Positions 10,381 to 23,780 are shown, numbered from the stretch's first letter. The stretch is 64,000 bases of DNA from Isoetes taiwanensis (GCA_021234155.1 JAJEKV010000022.1:10632621-10696620), one strand, 5' to 3'. Notes: generated by a model not told the origin, from the letters alone. Translations and numbers: made by a program.

Positions 10381-13035
10381 ATGTTGTGGATTATGAGCGT
10401 GTATACTTTCAAACTTCGGCTACATAGAAAACATGGTGAGGGTCGGCGATAGGAGGCCGGAAGCAGAGAAAATCACGAAAAGAAGAGTAGGACTAACGGA
10501 ACACAAGACTCCATCTTTCTTACGCACGAGTCAAGATTGTGCCTCCAGTGTGAGGTCCGTCCGGGCTTTATGAGATGGGACGCACATCCTTATATTGACC
10601 TTGCGGGGTTTTGGGTCTTGAACTTTCAGTCGCTTCCCGTAGTTTGTCGTGTCGACATCTGCGCGGTTGAACATCGGATTTGTGTAGTTGCCATTTACCA
10701 TCCACGTTGCCCCATTCGGTAATTGTGGTTAAGTGCCTACATGCAGCCCGGGGTCGGGATGTTTGCCCACAATGTCACCATGTATGAGCTAAGCGTCGTT
10801 GTGCATACTTTACAATATGATGTGGTTTTCTCAAGTAGAAGTGAGAATTGTACCAAGCTAGCGAGGTAGATGGCGTGGGGGTCCGGTTGGTCAGCCAACC
10901 CGGCGGTAGCGGAGGCCGTCTCTCTTCGACACACTCCAGGCGGTGGCGGTCATTATTTTTGCCCGCATGCGTTGCATGGAACCAGCATCGCGAACATTGC
11001 TGCAACTGTTTGGAAAAACCATAGTGTCGTTTTCCATCAAGCGATCTCTGATCAATGCTGCATCATCATGCACGCTCGCGATGCGCCCAACAATGTGGGT
11101 CTTCTAACTTACGACCTCGCGTGATAGCGAGATCTCTCACGCGGAGTCCATGTCAATGGTGATTGACCTAGGCTGATTGTGCCCATCGGATTTCAAACAC
11201 AAGGCGTGAGTGCTGTATCTTGAGGGGCATGTATTTGGTGCCCTAAATTACATTTTACTCTACTGGCTGAGCATGTAAAAGGCAGGAACCCACGGCAATC
11301 GGTACAATGAAGCTCCGTCGTGAAACTTCCGATTTTGCCGAAGGTTGAATCCATGGCCCAACCAGCCCGGCTCCATCTCTGGCCGACCTCAACATCTGTC
11401 ATCTTGGATGGCCTAGGATCCATAGGCAGGTCAAGCGGGTGGGCATTAGGATTCGGGGCTGGTGAAAATCACCTTCAGGAGGCTTTCCAATCATCAATCC
11501 AGCTCTGAAGGGCTTTCCGGTCCGTGCCGGCTGGCTGGGGTGTAATGTGGTGAGATTGGGCCGACGAAATATTTTCGATTGGCTATTAGGCAAAAAGTAT
11601 GGACAACATCATTGGCAGACAAAATTATGGGCATCACATTATGTAGTCTCGACAACATCAACTTGCCTCTGGATCACCAATTTTTTGGGGTCTTCACAGG
11701 AGTATTCTCTGCTTGGGTATGCGGTTACCACATCCTCTACTTAACATAAAGTGAATCGGTATATGACTTCGTATTTGGGCTTCTGATTATGCATTATTTC
11801 TGCGGTCAGGTGCTCTTGCGATGTCCCAGCGACGCGTGTCATTCAATACTTCTAAACAACGTGTGACTGGTCGGGATGCAGGCATGGACAATCCTCTTGC
11901 ATTTGTGAAGGGTCATGGCGGTGTGATGGTGCATGCCTTGCGTATATTAATTTTTTACCGCCGTCAGGCACTATTTCCATCTACTTTCCTTTGTCAGCAA
12001 GCGGCATCCTCTCTGCTTGGTCTGCGGCCGTTTCATGGGTGCTCGCCGTGGTTATCTCCATCGGTGGCGTGCATGAATGCGTACGACTCACGCGTCGCGG
12101 CCATACTGGCGGTGATGCCCATGGACCAAGCGGACCACGATGAGTAGTTTCAGCAGCTCGATCACCCTTTGCTGCGCCCATGGTGGTCTCTTCCGCGATG
12201 GATTGAAGTCAGCGGCCAGCTAATGGTCTGCCGGCACTGCTACGTCACACTTCGCCTGCGCCATTCACGTATTCTTGCGGGGCGCCATGCAGCGTGGTAG
12301 GCACACAATCCTCACGAAATCTTTGAAAAATTGGCGTGGGAAGCGATGGAGTGCTTCCTCGGGTGACCCTAAGCGACTAAATTTTGCCTCGAACTCCACG
12401 TAGGGACTAACTTGTGAGAGGCTGATTCTGTAGCGGTAGCCTTTCTGGATTCTTGGACTCGCCGTCAGCGCAAGCTCACGACAATATCTGACGCCAGTTA
12501 CGCTCAGTAGAACTTTATGGTTCTCGGCGGGTGCCCTCCGGCTTCTCTGGAGATAGGGGGTGGCGGGGATGGCGGCACTTATTCCGGACGGATGGGGAAC
12601 ATAGTGTTCTTTGTAGGCACAACCTCACATCAACCCATACACACACTGCGTTGAATGCATAACCACCAACTTTGAGGGTGCACCACGGAAGCCATTATCT
12701 TTGGTCCGGGGTAAAGAGGCCGTGTTAAATGTTTCTCAGGTGCGGGATCTTGGGTGGGAATGTAACTTGTATGGAAGTGTTGGGATAGGCGGGTTCCACC
12801 CCATCGTCAAGTATCATCACGGTTTCCTCCTCGACATTGTGTCATCCTGGTGTCATGAAGGTGCAAATATCATTTTCATCACGAAATCGGCTCAACGGAG
12901 TCATGCGGTTAATACCTCTGCCATTCTCGGACGCACTCCTGCTTGGAAGACAAATATAGACTATCTGACCACGAACACTGCTATTGCACAAACCTGTCTA
13001 CCATTTCCAATTAGAAACGGTCAGTTGGAAAAGAA
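10381..13035. other. CpG-rich stretch, no gene recognised
   Basis: Several frames of 60-120 codons are open, the longest coding-looking one at 12,701-13,057 (plus; it begins at TTG, not ATG). I recognise no domain in any of them and no exon-like edges. Confidence 0.4.
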
Positions 13036-13039
13036 TGCC

Positions 13040-13330
13040 ATTAAAATTTACCTATAGGTAAATCCAATGATAAAAAATACATGGTAAAAGGGCCCATGGT
13101 AAAAAATAACCTATAGGTAAATGCACATGGTAAAAATAGCCTAGAGTAAATGCCTATAGTAAAAAAAAAGGACTATGTAAAATAACCTATGGTAAATACA
13201 TAGTAAGGACTATGGTAAAAATAACCTATGGTAAAAAAAATATTGCTTTATGGTAAAAATAACCTATAGTTAAAATAGCATATAGTAAATACATGGTAAA
13301 AAGAACATATAGAGTAAAAAAAAAAAAAAG
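13040..13330 (+). repeat. Decayed minisatellite of (c)ctatggtaaaaataa units
   Basis: About a dozen imperfect copies of a unit close to aacctatggtaaaaat recur, with variants such as cctataggtaaat and catggtaaaa, ending in an A-rich run at about 13,317-13,330. Unit length varies roughly between 15 and 28 bases. No coding content. Confidence 0.8.
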
Positions 13331-15079
13331 AAAATACACGATATGCACCGCGCTGCATACCTCCACAAAAGCACACACAAGCCCATAGCGAAAACGCAAG
13401 ATACAGCGTCTTAGTGCCATAAATAACCATTAGGCTGCGCGGGTTACGCCCGGTAGATCTTACCGGAAAAACAGATCCGGGTTGATTAGGCGAACCCTTC
13501 TTTTATCTTGGGCGAGTCCGCAGTAAACCGTGACGCCACGGCCCTGCGGTATCGGGCGGCCCCGGACGCGTGACGCCAGCCCCCTGCCGTGACCCCGTCT
13601 GAGCATTTTGCCATTTCAGGTTGCTTCGCGGAGCAGAAGGCCACCTGCGTCCAGCGGCACGCGCGCTGCCCATAGAGTTCGCTAGCGAACCGTCTGAACG
13701 GCGGCGCTGCACATGTGACACCGTCCGGGACACTGCCTTCTAATCGACACAGAGGTTACTTGAAGGCGGGCTGCGGGGGTTACTGGCGGCCGTGCATATG
13801 ATGGTCCACCTCTATGGTTGCTTCGTGGATTGGGTTCAACAGCGGTAGGTGTCTGCAGCGAAATGCGATGCGGCGATAAGCCCAGCACGCTGAAGGCGTC
13901 AAGTTGGCAAGCGAATTTCACAGGTTAAACTTGCGCGATGAAGAACCCGACTGGCACGAACTCATTGGGGTGCGTCGAAGCCATAATGGGCACATGAAGG
14001 GAGAAGCAGAAGAGCATGTAGTGCAATTTTATGACAACACATTTCTTATCATAACTTTTTGATCCAGGGCCGTTTTCCCATTGCGTTGGAAAGCTCATAC
14101 CAGGATCCTTTTTGGTAGTGTATGATATATGGATATGTTTGGTTGGTGCGTGTATGATATGGATATATTTTGGTTTAAGTTATCTAGTAAGCAATTTTTG
14201 GGAGGCGGGTTTGTTGACTTTCCCATCCTACCGGTGATTCAATACATGATTAAGCTATTGGATATTGTTTTTGGCTCCTTCAAGAATAGAAGCTTGCGAA
14301 ATTACCATGCATTTTTAGATTTTGAAGCGTTCGTAAGCGATTCGAGGCTTCCTAGATCTGCGCGTGAGAAAAAGTTCCACTTTGGTTTTATAAAAGAATC
14401 ACATGGGCCAAGGTACATTAAATTCTAGTTGAAAAATGTTTGTGCGCGGTTGGTAGACTTTATGACTTCTGAGAATAATGGGATCGAAATGTGCTCTATC
14501 TTTATATGGTAACTTTTCATTATGTTCTATTTGTTTTTATTTGTGATGAAAATTTAAAGCTGGAACAATTAAGCCTCGAATGGTTCCTGGTTTTGGGTTT
14601 GAATTCTGAGGTACATGCATGTAGGGCTGAAGAGCCCAAAAAAAATTTTGCAGCACAGAGCATTCCTTATATAGGAGTTAAATGCAGCATGTGTGGCTAC
14701 ATATGACCGGCCAGCGTATACTTGCTTACATAACTACCATTGACATTAATTAAGCACAACCATTGGGTCTTTTAAATTAAATCCCCTTAGGCACATTGGT
14801 TTTTTATTCACAGAAGGGGGTGGTGTAGAGCCCTCATAATTGTATTTTGCAAGTACAGGAAATCTGACACCATATATAGTAAATGCAGCTGAGAATACTA
14901 GTGACAGAATCTTGTTATAGGTATGTAAAATTTTGTACTTGCATACCCTGGCAGGGAGACTTGTGGTGTAGATTTAAGGAATAAGGGATGATAATACTCC
15001 ATCAGCGAAAATATGGTGCGAGTGCAGTACTTGACTGGAACTCTAACAATAACAATAACAATATTGAAAGCTGTGATTT
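13331..15079. other. No gene recognised
   Basis: Contains a GC-rich patch (13.5-13.95 kb) and then ordinary AT-rich DNA. A 99-codon frame at 14,129-14,428 has no recognisable domain. Confidence 0.4.
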
Positions 15080-15415
15080 GTGTGTGTAGGTGCCTCAGCG
15101 TAACATTTCACGGTGTATTTCTATACCACTTGTAATTCAGTAGATTTGATTTACTATGTTGATGATATGTTGGTACAGAGAGAACAACGCCCCATGACCC
15201 CATGCTTGTGAAATGTTTTTTTGTCATAGACAAGTTGTGTACATGATGACATATATATACTAGGATAGCATGGTATGTGGGTACTCCCCATCAACATGGT
15301 ATGTATTCAGTACACTTTAAAAGAGTTTAAAAGCTTTTGGACAACAATTTACATAAGGAGCGAATTTCAGAACTCTCATGATATTAAATCAACTTCCGGA
15401 ACCAGAGCAAAGGTA
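15080..15415 (+). repeat. Direct repeat B, copy 2
   Basis: Second copy of the repeat at 3900-4235, same orientation, sharing agagtttaaaagcttttgg and the following 80 or so bases. The right-hand edge is near 15,415, where similarity stops. Confidence 0.6.
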
Positions 15416-17012
15416 TAATGATTTAGCGGCAGATATATGGAGCACACAAGTTTTCATGGCCTTTTGGATCCCTAGGCGCTTAAGGCAATTTGAAGTCAGT
15501 ATGGGGAATGGTCGCGGCTGCGTCAAATCAGAACACAGCGGGCAGGTAGGAAGCTTTAGAAATTAGTGATTGGAAATCTGGTCCGTCCCCGGCTTTGAGC
15601 AAGGCTGCTGCGGTGGGATATGGATACGTTGGATTCACTTGAAGAACTCAGGCTGGAGTAGCAAGAGGACGTTAGTATGGTGAGGTGGTTGATCCACAGT
15701 GCAGAGGTTGCACACTCCATATAAAGCGGCGATCTCTCCATTTTCATCAAATGCCGCTTTCTTTGCTTTGAAATACTTCGTGATATGAAAAAGTGATCCG
15801 CATTTACGGCCCGACCCTTTTATGCGTAGCAGAAATAAGAGATGAGATGTTGAGCGGTGCTTTTTGTTTAAAATAGGCGGAGAAGCTAACTTTTACTCAT
15901 CTCCTTGCATATTTAGCCCTCTTTGTTTTGCTTGGATAGCTTTTGTTAATGGTTTGGAAGATGCCTTCCTAAGTCCCTTTTAATTATACTCTTGGGAACT
16001 TTAGAAACTAACATTTACATTGCCTTATTTTTACTAGCCCAGCACCCAATGTGACCACTCCCGTGCACGCTCCATATCAATCCATCAGCTACCAGATTGT
16101 TCGCGATAGTTCAAGTACGCTCCAATATGATCAAATCCCTTCTCAAGGTGGTTTTTCCACGATCATCATGGGCACAGAGTTTTACCGCCAGCTTGCACTC
16201 GAAGCTTGATTATATGTATTTGTGTATACAGGTACCATATTCCTTTGGCACTTCCCCATTCTGACTAACTTTTAATCTCTATCTCAGGTATTCACGGATA
16301 CAATTTTGTCGGTACTTTATTGTGTTTACTAGCCGGTGCCTCTTCAAAATATGCATCATACACCCTTGTTCAAGCTTATTGCAGCGCTGTAGCACAATTG
16401 CATTCTTTGATCTCTGAGGCATTCACAATTAGTGCACCATGCTCGGGCCTAAGCTACGTTAGCGGCGGTCACGGTTGCTCACCGGTTTTGTAGGGCATCA
16501 AATTTGCCATCAGGCTGTTTGAGGCTAAACTTTCATCGACCTGAACTACTTGTGATGTTTATCATATTAAAATCAGTAGCTAGTTTAAATTGCAAGGAAA
16601 GGGATCAAAACCTTGCATTAGTGCCAGTTGTTCTTGGGTAGATCTTTCCCTAGTTGATTTCAATAATAGACATTGGAGATTTTTTTCAGTTAAGATCTAT
16701 CCTAATAAGAATCCGCTCTAAAAATACCGAAACACATTCATTGTTATTTCTGCATCTTTGTGCCAATACTTTTGCAAAGTATTTCTCACATTCATAAACA
16801 TTTGGGTCATGTTTTGGTTGTGGAACAAGATGTGTTGTCTGGATGGTTTACAGATTTTTGTTACACCAAGAGGTCAGACTCGCTACAGTTATGATAGGAT
16901 TTGGTAGTCAGGCCTCTAGATAGTGTGGTGCAAATCCAAGAAATTGATAATATAATTGTTGTTAAATAGGCAATTGGCTATCAAAGGTTCCACATGGTCT
17001 ATTGAAGGTCCC
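15416..17012. other. No gene recognised
   Basis: AT-rich DNA without domain-like frames or clear repeats, up to the 52-bp tandem duplication. Confidence 0.45.
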
Positions 17013-17116
17013 ATGTGGTCCATTGAAGGGTACGTAGTGGTCAATTAGAAGTACATGTGGTTTAATGTGGTCCATTGAAGGGTACGTAGTGGTCAATTAG
17101 AAGTACATGTGGTTTA
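17013..17116 (+). repeat. Perfect 52-bp tandem duplication
   Basis: Bases 17,013-17,064 and 17,065-17,116 are identical, beginning atgtggtccattg and ending tacatgtggttta. A shorter, related half unit (catggtctattgaagg) precedes them. The perfect identity contrasts with the diverged repeats elsewhere, so the duplication is recent or is an assembly artefact. Confidence 0.9.
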
Positions 17117-17634
17117 AGTTAAATTAGCGTTCTGACTTAAAACCTTCATAGCAAACTCCAAATTTATCGAAAACTCTCGAGTGTGGTATCAAATGAAAGC
17201 TAAAGAATTACATTTTAAGATGTTGTGCTAAGAGTAAAAACGCATTAGCCCATCGTAATAAAGTTTGTTTCCTTAAGTGGGCACTTTATGAGCACCCTCC
17301 CCTAGTACAAAATACTAGAAAAGAACGCAATAAATGGTCCAAGCCCATTTATCCCATCCACTCTTGTTACAATGATACAAGAAATGTAACAATCTTAATT
17401 CCCCTATCTAGTGGTGAGACATTGCTCAACACTTTTGTACTCTTGCTATCGTAATATCTCGCCGTCGCATTTTGGAGCTCGTCCATAATCACCAAAATGG
17501 GTCAATTATAACCTCACCTTGCCTCTTGTTGTAAAACGTAAATGCAACTAGGTTGCATTCTGCCATATCCATCAATGGCGTGCGCCATCTGGCGAAGGTT
17601 CTTACTTGGAACTGCTATTAGTCTAAGAGCTGCA

Positions 17635-17760
17635 GCCGTTCTTGAAGTTACTCACCGTTCTTGAAGATTTACATTTGATTTCTTGAAGTTACTCGCCGTT
17701 CTTGAAGATTTACCTCTCATTCCGGCGTTTTCTACCCCTGATTCTGGAGATTTTACCTCT
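17635..17760 (+). repeat. Short tandem repeat of cgttcttgaagatttac units
   Basis: The phrases gttcttgaagttactc and gttcttgaagatttac alternate over about 75 bases, followed by a pair of gatt(c/t)tgga/gatttacctc units. Non-coding as far as I can tell. It lies just beyond the presumed 3' end of the minus-strand JAZ gene. Confidence 0.6.
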
Positions 17761-17799
17761 GATTCGGTCAGAAGGAACGAGTACAACCCAAGTTGCATC

Positions 17800-20325
17800 C
17801 CACGTTATAAGAATGCTTTACTGCGTTCCGAAGTCATCCCTGCCTCCGCTTCCAGCAACGTCGGCAGAGATTCCTCTAGGAATCGGCAATAACTATACTC
17901 TGAGATTTCTCATTAATGTAATATAACATTTACAAAAGCCGCATTCTTTCAAACATTCTAGGCCATTGGTTTGCTACCTTGCGGTCGTAATGACATTACA
18001 GTGGAGAAGCTTTCCTGATGTAGCAGAGTAACCCTGCCAATCGAATCTAATAGCTGTTAACACCGTTAAAAGTCTACTGAAAATCGATTCTCAAAGGAAT
18101 AACTTTCTGCCTATAACTTTCTTCTATTCAATATATTGCAGGCCAAATTCGAGGCCCAAAAGGACAAGTATCTTATGCCCGTCCCTTTTCGTGTACTGCA
18201 GGAGGCAGTTTCAAATAAAGCTTCCACGGCCAACTGCACTTCATTAAGCTTACAAGTTAAAAGTTGCCATGATACAAGTTTGGCTCCAATGCTGATACAA
18301 ATTTAACTCCAGTGCTGACCACCCTACACGTAGAGCAGAGTGAAGCAGTAGCATATTAGACAGGCAAGATTCAGCTAAAATTCATCAACTACAGAAGGGT
18401 TTATTACCTCATTTGTATTATGATAAGCAGCTGGCCTGCCAGGGAACCTGACATTGCCGTTGATAGATTGATTGCCACCAACAGCCACCATCTCTGGATC
18501 ATGGCAAAACTGAGTAAGTGGCAGATTCAACCCACATAAACAGCAGGAAAGTAAGACGTGCTTGTTTACAACCTGAGGAAGGCTGCTGCATCTCTGCTGA
18601 AATCTTGGTGGAACGTGATTCCATGCCAGGGCAGTGTTGCCCTGAATGGACACCGGTTTGTGCAAGACCTTGTAATAAGCTTTGAACTTCTGAAGCTAGT
18701 GCCAGTCTACCTAGTCCATTCATAGAAGCCCCACAGCTTGCACTTTTCTCTCTCTGCCGCTCTATATCAGGGATAGAGGTTTCATTTGCTGAAGAGGAGA
18801 TGGTATTAGCTGGCGAAGGCGATGGCGTGTGTGGTATTTGATGAGACACTTCCATTGGTCAGCCAATGGCAGTGTGCATCAGCCTGCCAAACAAAAGGGA
18901 GCATGTAAGAAAAATTACAGAATATAAGCAGCATGAACATAAGTCACAACTTCTATCTACAGATGGTGCCAAATGACACACCAATTTTACCTTCTACTTC
19001 GTAGCACTCAATTGATGACAATTACTTACCGAAGCAACAATGTTTGTGTTTCATATTTATTACCTTATCAGGAGGTACATCGTCAAACACATGGGCTTGT
19101 CCACTGTAAAAGATTGTCAACTGCCTGGTGGCTGGTACTGAAGGCGCTGAAGGTTGATGACTGCAATAAATAGATGACAATACATTTGTCATACCAAAGA
19201 TGGTCTGTTGGGACAAAAGAAAATCAAATTGCTTCAATAACATGCCTATAACAGTATTAGATATCTAACCTAGAGTTCTGAGATGGCAGCAATCGCGATG
19301 GAGCATTGTTTTCGCCGATGGTACCCGCATTCATTTTGCTGGGTGAACAATTGTTGAGGAGTCCCGCTAGGCCAGAGCCTTTCAATCCAGTTCTCGAACC
19401 CTCATCTGCAGGCGGATTGACCAACATATTTGCCCCATTGGCATTATCTTTTTGAAATGATTTCTCAGCAGAATTAGTTGGGCCAAACGTGGCTGGGGTT
19501 AGGCAGGTTTTAAATTGTTAAGCTCTCTTTGATGAACCAATTGGATAGATCAGACAGGAGCTAAGAATTCTGCAACCATAGCACGTCCTGGCTGATGGGG
19601 GCGTGGGGGTTTTGCTCGAAGCTTTCCAGCTCTGCAGGAGTGGATTGTCCACATCATTACATAATCTTTTGTTTCATCTGTTTGTTTAAGAGCGGGAAAC
19701 ACATATAAAAAACGAAGTGTGTTTCAGAGAAGTTCAAAATATGCAAATGTACAAAATGAAAATGTTGGTCAGCGCTTGCCTTGGGGGCGTGAATTTTTCT
19801 ACAGAGTCTCAATGCTCATCTGTAAGCTCTCTTTTTAATGAGTCGGTTAACTGAAATATCTCGCTTTCTTCCAAATTCTTCATGGCTGTAAATAGCAGCT
19901 TTATGCCCATAATTCTGTTGCAATCCATTTTCTTGCATGTAAACAGCATATCTGAATAGATACCAATAAATTTACAGAAAGGCCAGTATGCATAATCAAA
20001 CAAATGTGAAGTAGCAGTTACATTTTAGGATAAAAGCTATTGGGGATATTCTTGGCTTATACAATTTGCGCGTTTACTACCCTAAAGTTGGGACAAAGCT
20101 GAACCGTCATTTCTGTTCTGTACCAAATAGTGACACTTCTTGACATACCACAATTTGGATCTGTGTTATTGGAGGTGTCGGCACCCTGTCGTTAAAAAGG
20201 ACCATGTGCAGAATGCCAGTAGACCCCGCACGTTGATCCTTCCCCATCCTTCATTCTCTGGAAGCCTCCACTAGATGCCCTAGCGGGATCTGTAACAGAA
20301 TGTTGGGCTGCCTTGTGACTACTTC
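17800..20325 (-). CDS. JAZ-type TIFY protein gene, several exons, probably damaged
   Basis: JAZ proteins repress jasmonate responses: TIFY binds the NINJA adaptor, and the Jas motif binds COI1 and MYC factors in the nucleus. Exons read on the minus strand: 19,492-19,270 (Ser/Asn-rich, ends LLPSQNS), 19,160-19,064 (contains TIFYSGQAHVFDDVPPDK), 18,883-18,573 (Ser/Pro-rich) and about 18,497-18,403 (EMVAVGGNQ...AAYHNTNE). The first junction rebuilds a codon exactly (AG|T) with GT and AG borders. After the TIFY exon the frame fails: the expected phase reads ADA then shifts, and the open frame is preceded by TGA. At 17,895-17,800 a Jas-like block remains (LPIPR, then SL..LLE, TSERSKA in a shifted frame). 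A weak extra exon lies at 20,325-20,225. It is a JAZ family member; whether it is functional, a pseudogene or misassembled is open. Confidence 0.72.
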
Positions 20326-21254
20326 CTGTGCAGAAATCCGCGGAATACAGGATGCTTGTTCTCCATTCAGTTCTTCACAGTACATAACCTACAATGGCAA
20401 TTAAGAGATTAGACCAAGAGACAAAAAATACAACCCGCAGTGAAGCATAATCACTACACTCTCATAACTTCTCGACGACATTATCTGAAAGGTCCTGATT
20501 TTTTGCAGTTGTGTTTCTCCCTTTAAGCCTATAAGTTCATTTAAAGGAAGCCAGCTTTATGCAATGATTCCAATACAGCACATGATCCAAGCCAAATGCA
20601 TACAAGAAAAATAGTTGATGTCTTTTGATATCAAGGCTTGAAATAAAATGACTTGGTTCTATACTGAAAAAGCCAAACGGCATATTGACCTATAGCTCCT
20701 CTACTAGGCATATAAAGACGGATTTTGACGAGTCCAGACAGCTACACAGTTGCACAAAGAGTTCTTCTCTCCTTTACAGATGAGTAGTCGTTAACAAAAT
20801 CACAACTTTTTTGACAAACATACACAGTCGTTTCGTTCCAAGCGAAAATATTAATCTCAGGGGCATGATCAGCAACTCGAAAATAGAAATGATATTCGTT
20901 TTCCAAATTGCAAAAGTTCTTCTAGTTGCTCTGGTACATTACTTAGCACCAGCTAGCTTTACTCAGTGGGGCACAACGTTACGTATTATAGAAAGTGCAA
21001 ACCACAATGAACAATACAAAATTAACACACATACCACGCATGATTTAAAGCATCGCTACTCCGAAGTCCGACATTCCATATACTCACCAAACCCGGAGCG
21101 CCATTTCCTTATCTAGGCACAATCTTAGTAGCCCATTTCTGAGGAGGCATAATCCAAATTTTTTCTTTTAAAGAATACCCAGTTCATGGATCTATGGACC
21201 TAACTAGAGAAGAACTCATGGTCCGGGATCGGAGGGCAAAAAAGCCTGTATGGT

Positions 21255-21491
21255 TTAGGCTGCAGGAGGCAAAGGAAAAAGCAGCGTATTCCGGCGGCGG
21301 CAGGCAGGCGTCTGAAGGTGCTGCTGCAAAAGCTCAGACTGGGAGCTGATGCGGCGCCTATGGGACTCCTTGGCTTGCTGTCTGTCTGAGGATTCCCGCC
21401 ATAGCCAAGCTCTACGGCAACCCATGCCGGCGTTCGCGCGCGATGCCCCCAGCAGCCACGTCTGCTGGGTAAGCGTACGTGTGCTAGCCAT
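21255..21491 (-). CDS. Possible first coding exon upstream of the JAZ gene
   Basis: An ATG-initiated, GC-rich frame of 78 codons lies upstream of the JAZ exons on the same strand (MASTRTLTQQTWLLGASRAN at its start, Arg/Ser/Gln-rich after that). GC-rich first exons are common in plant genes, and the local base composition stands out from its AT-rich neighbours. I do not recognise the peptide as a JAZ N-terminus, and two other frames are open over the same bases. It could be an unrelated exon or a 5' untranslated region. Confidence 0.25.
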   Translation of the reverse strand: MASTRTLTQQTWLLGASRANAGMGCRRAWLWRESSDRQQAKESHRRRISSQSELLQQHLQTPACRRRNTLLFPLPPAA

Positions 21492-21532
21492 CTGTCACAC
21501 ACGTACAGGCAGGTTTGTGTTTCTATGTCCAA

Positions 21533-23780
21533 TAGGAGGATGTCACGTGCCGTCTCAACCTAGGATACTGTATGGCCTGTATTGTTGACCTCTATTTTGA
21601 GATTTAATGGGACCACAAAAACACATTCTTCATTAATACGCAAATATTGACCGCGCTATTTTTCCATTCTGTGTTGTTAAAATACCATCCATCTATCTAT
21701 CTCGCTATCTATCTATCTAGTTTTCAATATCGAGTGCAATATAGCCCCTCTTAACTAACAGCTTTAAACAAGGTTGGTAACTCATTCCTCTCGCGCATGC
21801 CTTCGACATGATTTTCTGACTAATTTTATCGTGAGATATTCACACCATAGGCCAAGTCAAGGCCAGGCCAGGATGCAGTCAGGTATAGCCGTGGTGGTTT
21901 GATCTCGTAGAGACAGACACATACAAATTCTTCCGTTGTTCATTGGCCCATCTTGGTTCTGGAAACTTTTTGGCATAAAACATCAAGTTTCCTACCGTTT
22001 TGAACCTATGCAGCAAGCTAAAAAGCTATTCTTCAATTTTATTGGGAAAAACAAGAGAAACTTTCTATTTTTAGTGGGAAATTTTCCTACTAACAATTTG
22101 CCTATGTGTTAATATTGAAAAATTATCGGACACATGCTATTAAACCTCAGAACCAAGTGGCCCATCAATGGTGAAGCAAATTCTTTTAGCTGTCCTTTAC
22201 AGGCTGTATCATCTTAACACTAGTGATATCCAATTGCAGAAGTTGACCACGTAAGTTCATATTTGTTGTTTCTCCGCACTTCGTCCAAATAGGCTAATTC
22301 AGCCATATTTTCAAAGCATAGCCTAAGGTTGATTTAACCATATATTCAAAACATAACAATGCTATTCTAGAAGAACCAGGAGACCATCAGCTCCATAAGC
22401 TCGTCTTTACGCATTTGTTGTGCCCAGTCAAAATGCATTAATGTTAACACACATCTGTTGTAGCCAGAACATGTAGTCTGGCCCCTCCAAAGTGTCGCCA
22501 TTTCTATGAGCACATCTAGTTCGATATTCCCCATTCAATTGTCAAATGTCAAGTTGAGCGCATGAAACGTGCAGTCTCATGGTGTCAATTTTTGTACCAA
22601 AACTTTGTTTTTTCCTCCTTTTACCATCGATTGTCCACGCCCCCTTTGGAATGAATGTGACATATGTGAATTTGATTCAGTCTCTCTCATGCAGTAGTTC
22701 TTAAGCCATAGGCGAATGTCATGACCTATCATGCCTGAAAAGTTGGAGGGGCACTAACACAAATATGCATCGTGATGTCATGTCCATAATGCAAGGATTC
22801 CTTTCACTATTTTTGGGATTATTCCATGGTACATCTCATTGTTTATTGTGCACCATGAGTTTTAAAAAAGAATGTAGACGTTATGTTTCGTTCTTTTACA
22901 TATGAATTTATCGATTCGAATGTAGAGCCATTATACTTTACGCAACTAATCCAAATCACTACCTCGTATGATATTTGAATGCTCATTCTCTATTCTCTTG
23001 TTTTGTCCAATGTTGTGCTTCATCTCTATAAAGTGGACCTAGAAAACATAAACATTTAATGTTATTCTCAAAAGTGATATCGATAGCTTACCAACAAGAA
23101 CTACTAAAACCAATAAGCTCAACATCATTATCTATATTCAATTCATAATTAACTAGATAAGCATAACTTTTTTACTTGAAAATTGGGCCTCGAGACTACA
23201 CTAGAATAGACGTTATTCCATAATCTATGTAAAAACTAGGAATCTTTTTATTTAATTGCTTACATGAATACATTGTCTATAATATATTACAATATATAAT
23301 ATTTGTATCTCAGAAAAATATACTATCTATAAGTAGTGGCCACTTTTAGCCCAAAATAATATTTAGATTCTCCGAGGCTCTTTTCAGATTTCTTTTTATA
23401 CATGTGGACCAAGTTGGCTCCACCAATATGGGGGGAGAAGTCCTTGGTAAAGTAGTTATTATATGCAAATAATGTGGTTCTCTTAGCTACTTTCAACCTC
23501 TTCTTTAAGACCCTATTTGTCTAAGACAGAGGTCCTTGCTTATTCATACCTACATTTCATTATCCTCCTCTTAGCAAATATAAAAAACTATTTTTTTCCA
23601 CTTTGCATAAAATCACTATGTTTTGACGATAGAAATTGTTCTATTCTATTGTATTATAGTATTCTACTCTATTTTATTGATTCTATCAAATTAAAGAGCA
23701 GCTTATCATATTACTTTTGCATTCACGCTTAGAATTTCCCAATGTATCTTTATGTATGAGCTGGCTTATACATTCTTAAG
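21533..23780. other. Intergenic, AT-rich; (TCTA)n run at 21,688-21,720
   Basis: No gene recognised. A short tctatctatc microsatellite lies at the left, and interrupted tattctattg/tattctac units appear near 23,637-23,690. They are preceded by ttgacgatagaaattg, which resembles a weak copy of the CTATT-tailed motif. Confidence 0.45.

Noticed and set aside
18121-18240. Alternative Jas-like site on the minus strand (LPPAVHEKG)
   Set aside because: Only a few residues agree with the motif and a stop follows. The block at 17,800-17,895 fits the Jas order much better.
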